From: Odobenus rosmarus divergens
Lineage: Eukaryota; Chordata; Mammalia; Carnivora; Odobenidae
Assembly: GCF_000321225.1 (NCBI RefSeq)
Contig: NW_004450466.1
Coordinates: forward strand, 233,492 to 297,491
DNA length: 64,000 bases
Reading direction: 5' to 3'
The position numbers and the translations under genes are program-made. This document shows positions 56,531 through 64,000 of the stretch, in pieces. Below the pieces are notes generated by a model. The model did not search any database and had not been told where the DNA came from. It worked only from the letters and a program-made list of their open reading frames with translations. Position 1 is the first letter of the stretch, and each line of letters starts with the position of its first letter.

Positions 56531-58220
56531 GATGTCCTATGCTGGGTGGTCTATATGGCATACTAGGCATTTTTGTTTCCTGATTATCTTATTTGTCCTT
56601 TTTGAAAATTAGTTCATTTTGTTTTATCATCCCGGTTACCAGGTTATCGAGGGGAGCGGCTGGGTCACATATTTCTTTCATGCCATTCATAGTTGCTAGC
56701 ACAGCACTGGGCAACATATAAATTGCTTATCAAATACTGTCAAGTTGAACACAAATTTAATTTACCAAAAAAGAGCAGCTATCAGTGGAGCCCCAAGAGA
56801 CTTTTTTGGGTCACTCCTCAATGAAATCAGCAATGAACAGAGGGAACCAGAGGAAGGAAGAGGCTGTTAGAGAGAGCCCCAGATGGTAAACACAACTGGC
56901 AGTTGAGTGGCAGTCTGGTGATGAGGGGTGGTGGACAAGCAATGCACAAGAAGACAGTCTTCAGGAAATGTGCAAGTTTACGGGAGAGTTGAGACACGTT
57001 CGTGGGAACAGAGAGGAGTACTTAGAAGTAGCATAATACTACAAATTAAGCAAGATAAAGCACTCATACCTAGTGAGAAAAGGCTGGTTAAAGGAATATC
57101 CAGAGGAGGATGTGGCTTATGAGGACAGGTTTCCAGGGTGGGGGTGGAGTAGGTAGAGGGTCATTTGGCTTAGTTTGTGGTTATTCTATTAATTACTGAG
57201 GCTGTGAGAAAAGGAACATAAATAGGTAAGGATGTTTCCTTTGAAACAACTTCCCTTCCTTTTTCCCTACTGTGGCAATCAATAGGGCCTCACCCCTGAG
57301 TCTTGGTGTCAGAAGTGCAGGGAACCCAAATAATTACGCATGTTATCTGTGCATGGAGATGTGTTGTGGTGATCAAATCTGTGGATGTTTCTGGGACTGC
57401 CTCATTACACGTATTCTTATGGATTTACCCCATAAATTAGCGAGATGCTTTAGAAATTTCAGTACTCTGACAACTAAACTATATTTCCAAACTATATTTC
57501 CTTTTCCTGAAAGGATCACAAAAATCCTCTGACCACGTGCCCCAGATTTTGGTCGGAAAATCACACTGCATCTCCTGAGTTCTTAAACCTTTTGTATCTG
57601 GACAAAATGAAAAACTCTTCTGCTAGAATGGATATGAAAAATGTCCAGTTTTCTAATAGTAGAAGCCTACACATGTTATTTTATGAGCTTCTGTCTCCTG
57701 CAGAGAACATAAGATTAAGTTCTTTTAGATTAGTAGTAATAGAACTTTAATATCTGTTCCTTCCTATGTCAAAATGTTCACCGTTTAGAATTATTCTGCA
57801 GGAGCTGAAGGAATGTGTATCTCCACTACTTAGAAGCACCAGCAACTAAGGGAAATTATTTCAAATTAAAAATTGTAATTTCTATGCAGTGGAATCAAAT
57901 GTGAATATGTAAAACCTTTTCTGGGACATTCATATATGAATTTTTAAGGTGATTTCTCCTTAAAAATTAATATCATTGGGGTCTCTTGTTGGAAGATTTA
58001 ATTTATTTTTAATGCTTGATAGCTATATGGCAATTGTATTTTTATGTGATATGCAAATATATATGGGAAAGTTCTAATTTAAAAAGGATACTGTTGACAA
58101 CATTGTTTTTTGTCCATTTTGTTTTGTTTTATGGAAAAACAATTCCCAAGGTCAAAACACTCAACTTACAAACTTCTACAATCAGACTTGTTGGTATGTG
58201 GAAGTTAACTTTATATTTTA
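56531..58220. other. Unassigned
   Basis: AT-rich. No exon, RNA gene or confident repeat. Confidence 0.4.
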
Positions 58221-58418
58221 TTTATTTATTTTTTTAAAACGATTTTTATTTGTTTATTTGAGAGAGAAAATTAGAGAGCACAAGACGGGGGAGGGTCAGA
58301 GGGAGAAGCAGACTCCCCGAGGAGCAGGGAGCCCCACGTGGGACTCGATCCCGGGGCTCCAGGATCATGACCTGAGCTGAAGGTAGTCGCTTAACCAACT
58401 GAGCCACCCAGGCGGCCC
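58221..58418 (-). repeat. Can-SINE with TSD
   Basis: CACGTGGGACTCGATCCCGG and GAGCCACCCAGGCGGCCC. Flanked by AGTTAACTTTATATTTTA at 58,203-58,220 and 58,419-58,436. Confidence 0.97.
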
Positions 58419-58436
58419 AGTTAACTTTATATTTTA

Positions 58437-61400
58437 AAAAGTGGACTTATTAAAACATGTTTATAGAATTGTGAGATTGATTTTTCATGTGTGATTTATA
58501 AAACCTTTTCTGACTACTTTACAGTCACCTCTCATATATAGAGTCTCATTTCATCCTCAACAAAAAATTTAATATCACTTGTTTCTTTAATGTCCTCCAA
58601 CCACTCAGACAAAATGTCTGAAGTCATTGCTTATTAATTTCTTATAAATTCACGGATTCTTACATCCTCACGGTGTTCTGTCATGTGCTTCATGCTCCTC
58701 TTGTCTATAATTTTCTTTACCCTTTTAGCTTGTTCTCTTGCTGTCAAAATTTTTATTTTGTGTTAGTAAATCTATATTGAGGTTTCTTTATCCACTTCTT
58801 TTAAAACAAGGCTTTCTTGATTCTTTCTGAGTGACTGTCATGCCCACTCACTTTAGACCCTAGATACTTAGACTCTTGCTTTTAAATATCATTCAGGTAA
58901 CAGGAGCTTGGTTCTCATAGGTGCCCACCTCTCAGGCTTGGCTAATGACAAAGACAGGTATGGCTTTGGGGAATCAAATGCTAACCTGAACGCTTGGCTT
59001 TCCATCTGCCCCGGGTAGGAGGAGGAAACTTAGTGAAGGAACCTGGCTGGAACAATTAGGGAGCTTCTGAATTTCAGGGGAGAGCAAGTGGATGAAAAAA
59101 GTTACCCTGACTTAGAAGGTAAGAGAATCTCTCTGGTTTTTGATAAAGCAACAACTACTCCGGGCCTTTTCTAGGTATTGTTGCTCCATGCTGGCTGTAG
59201 CGAGCTAAAAGTTTTCTCCAGTCTTTATGACTAGGTGTTCTCCTGAGTTTCTGGAACACTCTCCCACAACCCATAAGCCACTTCTCCCCTTTTTGATCTA
59301 TTCCTTACCTTGTTGGTGTTTGACTTTGATGTGACTTTGACCAACTGTCTGGGAACCTCCATTTGTTTTTAACCCCCTGTGTCTGGAATCGGTTCTGTGT
59401 CACCGTCACACAAGGCTGCCTGTTCTGGTAGGGAACACAGGAGGCTGCTCTTTTCCTATTTTCTCCATGCCCCTTCCTGCTTCCTTGGAACTCCCTAATA
59501 GTTTTAAGTAGCAGTGATTTCGTATAAAAGCATTCCTCATGACATAGCCATTAGCTGGAACAAGGGGTCCTGTGGATAAAACATAATACTAGCAATTTCT
59601 CCTGAATTCATAGAAAAAAAATCAGGTTAGTGGAGAGAATTTTCAGTTTTTCTCCTGTCAGTATTAAAAAAAAAATCTTTTTGCCTCTTTATGCTATTCT
59701 GGTTATAATTTAGTATAAAGTGGCTTTGGACATAGCACAAAATAATATATCCTCAGTTATTTTAAGTTTGCTATATCAGTTCATTCTGTTCTTCCAGACA
59801 TATCTTGACTTTTGAGGGTTCCACCCCAAGCATAGCTTCTTGAGTCTATTGGGACTAATCTGGATATGTTTTCTGATGGCCTCAATGTGTCTGTTTAGAC
59901 CCTTTAGGATAGGATCACCAATGTAGCTGGTTATAAACATCCTTCTGCCAGTTTCCATTTTCAAGGACACTGGTTCCTGTCCCAAGGGTGTATGTGTGTT
60001 TTTTGGGGTGGGGGGCGGGTGCTGCCTCTTGATTCACTTCTGGCCAGTTTGGTCTGGATTTTCCCAGGACTATTTAGACTTAGGCCCAGAGCTCTTCCTT
60101 TACTGTGAGTGACCCAATGAGCATTGTCTCCAAGACTCTTTCCTATAGGCTTATCTTACTCTCTCAAGCTTTAAGTAGCGCTTCTTGGAGCCCTCACAAG
60201 GGATATCCAATACATTTTAGGTTTTCCATCCCAGGTGAAGAGGACTCCTGAGATTGTGGTAAGTGGGGGAGATCCGAGAGATGGCATCTTTAGGAGATGT
60301 TCAATAGAAAAGCCTGGCAGGCCTTCCAAATGAGTTGTCAGTCTAAGGTGTTTAGGCAGACAGGAAGTGTTTGGGTACAAAGGCAAATGAGATGATTCAG
60401 AGCTGGGCTGAAGGTAAACTTTCCTCATTGGTTTCCAAATGTGTACAAAGGAGCTCCTGTCAGTCCTTACCTGGCCATAGGCCTTGGAGGTCAGGTCTCA
60501 TCTTCATCTTTTCATCAGAATGATTCCACTCTCATTGCTTTTAATTGTTGGAGTGCCATGTAAGAGTTCATTTGAAGAAACATGCTAAAGAAAGTTTGTT
60601 ATTAGCTGGACCAAAGCAGTTTTATGAAGCAGTGAAAGGTTTGCTATAATGACATTATGTAGGTTTTCTGAGACCCTGTGCAGGAATATCCAGCTGGCTG
60701 TGAAGATACTGATTTGCTATAGACAAGAAGTAATCCAAACTTAGAATAGCTCTATCGTATTTATAGAAGTCAAACAAGAAGCTCCCCAACCATAAAATCA
60801 TCTCTACAGTGGGCTATAATCGAATGTTTATGTAATTATATAGAACTGAATCTTATTGCACTTACATTCTGCTTTTTATTTTATATTTGAATATTTTGAT
60901 GCAACATATTGTGTTCATTTCTTATTGCTCAACTGAATGTCCTAACAGAATGAAAGCAAACTTGCTGAACAGATGTGCCTGAGCTATGTTTTGAGTGTGG
61001 CTTGCATATGCTTCTTTAAATAATTTCACAAGAATGGACACATGAATCCACTCTGAATTTAAAAAAAAGAGAAAGAAAAAGTAAAAAGCCTTGTGCAAAG
61101 TAATGCCTTCTAAATTAATGACACATTTATAGAAATTTCAAATAACATATATGCTATAAAGGCAGAAGCAAATAATAGCTAAGCAGCATAAGTGAACAAT
61201 TTGGAGGTCTCTAAATCTGGTATATAAATCATTTGACTGTAAGAGTTTTATTCCATTCAAAAAAAAATAACAAAGGGAAAACGGACATTTGAATAAAAGT
61301 TTACAAAACTCTTAAACTGCCTCCATGGATCTCAGAGTTCTACGGAACACAAATTGAAGACCACAGATTTAATACCTCTATGAATAGGGACTGCAATGCC

Positions 61401-61522
61401 TTGTTCTTTTATGATGCTTTACATTCCTCTCCTTTAGGACATTACCTTGTACTTATTTTATAAAAGTAAATATGATCCAGTTTCTTAACATACCTTCCTC
61501 AGAAACGAACAGATAAAAGAGC
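58437..61522. other. Unassigned 3-kb stretch
   Basis: No recognised exon. Minus ORFs of 69 and 85 codons at 59,776-59,985 and 60,171-60,428 are neighbours in one orientation but match nothing I know. Confidence 0.4.
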
Positions 61523-61575
61523 AAAACATAAAGCTCTATCAAAAAAAACAAAAACAAAAACATAAAGCTCTATCA
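61523..61575 (+). repeat. Duplicated 19-mer flanking an A-rich insert
   Basis: AAAACATAAAGCTCTATCA at 61,523-61,541 and 61,557-61,575, separated by 15 bases of A and C. Confidence 0.9.
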
Positions 61576-62277
61576 GATTGGAAACACAATTAACTAGCTA
61601 GAACTAGTATGTATAAAATTCTGCATATAACAGGGTATACAAATCTTTTTAAAACATCATGGAACATTCATAAAACTTAACAAATCTGATATTTGTTATT
61701 ATGCAGATCACATTTCCTGACCAAAATGCAATAAAATTAGAAATCAGCAGCAATAGCTAAACAGCCAACGGTGATCAGACAGGTTGATTTAAGAAATTGA
61801 CTGGATGGTTGCAAGTATGTTGTAGTTCCTCAGTCCTTTTGCATAAGTAAATCCGAGGCACACCCCATTCTATAAACAGCTGCTGACAGAAATGCAAACA
61901 GTCCATTTCAAGACTGCATACTGAATAAGTGAAACAAGGAAAGACTTCCTGAGAATCAATAAGAAGTACATCCGATTAGACCTTGTCCATTAGGTGAGTT
62001 TCTTTTCTTTCCTTTTGATTCAGCTAGTAACACGATACTATTTAGGGAGCAGTTCAACACATGTTATAAATACATTGCTGAGAGAGTAGACCCGAGGGGG
62101 ACCAAAAAGACCTATACCAGCTGTCTGTACCTTATTGACACCTAATGGGAAGGGCTAAGAATCCTAGTGTCATTGTTTTAGTGGTGCTAAAGCATCAGGA
62201 AATAGTTTGATATTCTGAGCCTATTTCAACGTGTTTTTTTGTTTTGTTTTGTTTTGTTTTTAGTTCTTCTATTTCTG
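61576..62277. other. Unassigned
   Basis: No exon or repeat recognised apart from a (GTTTT)n run near 62,240. Confidence 0.4.
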
Positions 62278-62457
62278 GGATGCCAGGGTGGCTCAGTCAG
62301 TTAAGCATCTGCTGTAGGCTCGGGTCTTGATCCCAGGGTCCTGGGTTTGAGTCCTGCATCGGGCTCCCTGCTCAGCGGGAGCCTGCTTCTCTGCCTGCTG
62401 CTTTCCCTGCTTGTGTGTGCGCTCTCTGACAAATAAATAAATAAATAAAATCTCTTT
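62278..62457 (+). repeat. Can-SINE
   Basis: GGGATGCCAGGGTGGCTCAG head and (AAAT)nAAATCTC tail, with diverged flanks AGTTCTTCTATTTC and AATTCTTATATTTT. Confidence 0.93.
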
Positions 62458-62977
62458 AAAATTCTTATATTTTAAAAGTTTCTTTAAAAATTGCGGTATA
62501 ATACAATGTAATACTAATACAGTATATCAGTTTCAGGTATACAACATGATTCAGTATTTGCATATATTGCAAAACGATCACCACAATAAGTCATGTTAAC
62601 ATCTGTCACCATACATACAGAATTTTTTGTGTGATGAGGACTTTTAAGATTTACTCTCTTAGCAAGTTTCAAATATGTGGTACAGTGTTATGAGCTGTAG
62701 TCATCATGCTGTATATTACATTCCTATAATTATTTATTTCGTAACTAGAAGTTTATACCTTTTGATTCCCTTCACACATTTTGGCCACCCCCCATCCCCT
62801 GCCTCTGGCAATCACCAATCTGTATCCATGAGCTTTTTTTTTTTTTTTATTCCACATATAAGTGAGATCATACAGTATTTGTTTTTCCCTGTCTTATTTC
62901 ACTTAACATAATATCCTGAAGGTCCATTCATGCTGTCACAAATGGCAAGATTTCCTTTTTTATGGCTGAGTAGTATT

Positions 62978-63024
<47 letters not shown>

Positions 63025-63679
63025 ATGTGTATCCATCCCATTTTCTTTATCATTCATCTGTTGGTGGATATTTAGGTTGTTTTCTTAACTGCTGTAAATA
63101 ATGCTGCAATGCATATGGGGTACATATATTTTTTTGAGTTTTTTTCATTTTCTTTTGATAAATAACAAGTGGAATTACTGGGTTATATGGTTGTTCTATT
63201 TTTAATTTTTTGAGGAAACTGCATCCTGTTTTACACAGTGGTTGTACCAATTTACATTCCTACCAATAGTGTAGGAAGGCTTCCTTTTCTCCACATCTTC
63301 ATCAGGTTATCGCTTGTCTTTTTGATAATAGCCATTCTAGAAGGTATGAGGTGATATCTCATTGTGGTTTTGATTAGCATTTCCTTGATGATAAGTGATG
63401 TTGGGCATCTTTTCATGTGTCTGTTGGCCCTCTGTAAGTCTTCTTTGGAAAAATGTCTTCAGGTCCCCTCCCCATTTGTAAATCAGATTATTTGTTTTTT
63501 TGTTTGTTTGTTTGTTTTTTGGTGTTGTATGACTTCTTTATATATTTTGGATGTTAACCTCTTATCAGGTATATGATTTGCAAATATTTTCTCCCATTTA
63601 GTAGGCTGCTTTTTCATTTTGTTGATGGTTTCCTTCACTGAGCAGAAGTATTTCAGTGTTTTTAAAAGAACCAAGTTGT
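62458..63679 (-). mobile_element. LINE-1 3' portion
   Basis: Minus-strand L1 ORF2 C-terminus ([17 protein letters not shown] at about 63,160-63,210). L1 3'UTR text TTTCAGGTATACAACATGAT lies at about 62,530. A Can-SINE inserted at 63,680. Confidence 0.88.
62980..63018 (+). repeat. (TG)n microsatellite inside L1
   Basis: About 19 TG units. Confidence 0.97.
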
Positions 63680-63834
63680 GGGGGTGCCTGGGTGGCTCAG
63701 TTGGTTAAACATCCCACTCTTGATTTTGCCTCAGATCATGATCTCAGGGTCCTAGGATTGAGCTCAGCAGGGAGCCTGCTTGTCCCTCTCCCTCTGCTCC
63801 TCACTCTGCTCATGCATTCTCTCTGTCTCTCAAA
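63680..63834 (+). repeat. Can-SINE, tail degraded
   Basis: GGGGTGCCTGGGTGGCTCAG head, internal deletion, ends in CTCTCAAA. Confidence 0.9.
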
Positions 63835-63892
63835 GGTTGTTATATGGTAGAAATATTTACAGATGTTTTTCTTATTCTTTTTTTTTTTGCTT

Positions 63893-63951
63893 GAACTCAC
63901 GAGCTTGAGATCAAGACCTGAGCTGAGATTGAGTCAGAAATTTAACTGACT
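63893..63951 (-). repeat. Can-SINE fragment
   Basis: GAACTCACGAGCTTGAGATC and AAGACCTGAGCTGAGATT resemble the central part of a reverse older Can-SINE. Its head is cut off at 63,951. Confidence 0.65.
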
Positions 63952-63953
63952 GT

Positions 63954-64000
63954 GGGCGCCTGGGTGGCTCAGTTGGTTAAGCAACTGCCTTCGGCTCAGG
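63954..64000 (+). repeat. Can-SINE, cut by window end
   Basis: GGGCGCCTGGGTGGCTCAG and CTGCCTTCGGCTCAGG. The rest is beyond the window. Confidence 0.95.

Noticed and set aside
32392..64000. RAB27A coding exons (P-loop GDSGVGKT, DTAGQE, NKSD motifs)
   Set aside because: None of these motifs was found on the plus strand. Only non-coding 5' parts are proposed.

Overview
This window is nuclear DNA from a mammal. It has large introns, two CpG islands, and dense LINE-1, L2, MIR and hAT fossils. At least 20 tRNA-Lys-type carnivore SINEs (Can-SINEs) begin with a GGGCGCCTGGGTGGCTCAG-like head and end in (AAAT)nAAATCTT. The SINE consensus matches the arctoid caniform type (bear, seal, mustelid). I saw no canid SINEC_Cf-type head, so a dog or fox is unlikely. 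The exact species cannot be read from the sequence.

Layout. Roughly 1-17,470 is the 5' part of PIGB on the minus strand (ER GPI-anchor mannosyltransferase III). Coding exons 1 to 5 are at 17,338-17,470, 15,398-15,533, 14,850-14,967, 10,780-10,884 and 9,234-9,364. The rest of the gene lies left of the window. Intron 2 has a perfect U12-type AT donor, so it is probably removed by the minor spliceosome. Intron 5 holds a near-complete old LINE-1 (1,559-8,656) flanked by a 16-bp target duplication. A CpG island at about 17.1-17.9 kb appears to be a bidirectional promoter. It drives PIGB leftward and, rightward, PIGBOS1, a 54-residue mitochondrial microprotein encoded at 19,115-19,279. PIGBOS1 is shorter than common ORF cut-offs. 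It is preceded by a 19-codon upstream ORF that ends 3 nt before its start.

From about 19.3 to 31.2 kb the sequence is intergenic and made largely of LINE-1 fragments, an LTR, an L2 and SINEs. A second CpG island at about 31.6-32.8 kb, with a good splice donor at 32,392, fits the promoter and non-coding first exon of RAB27A, the known next gene in the mammalian order PIGB-PIGBOS1-RAB27A. A candidate second 5'UTR exon lies at 47,785-47,905. No RAB27A coding exon was found, so 32.4-64 kb would be its 5' introns. That assignment rests on synteny and splice sites only.

The interval 33-64 kb has no protein-coding exon that I recognise. It is a layered repeat record: L2 and MIR first, then hAT-Charlie and Tigger MITEs, then LINE-1, then Can-SINEs, several with clear target-site duplications. 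No bacterial features, CRISPR arrays or intact transposon genes are present. The most informative items are the U12 intron, the PIGBOS1 microprotein with its tightly spaced uORF, and the sequential double SINE insertion at 50.65-51.08 kb.
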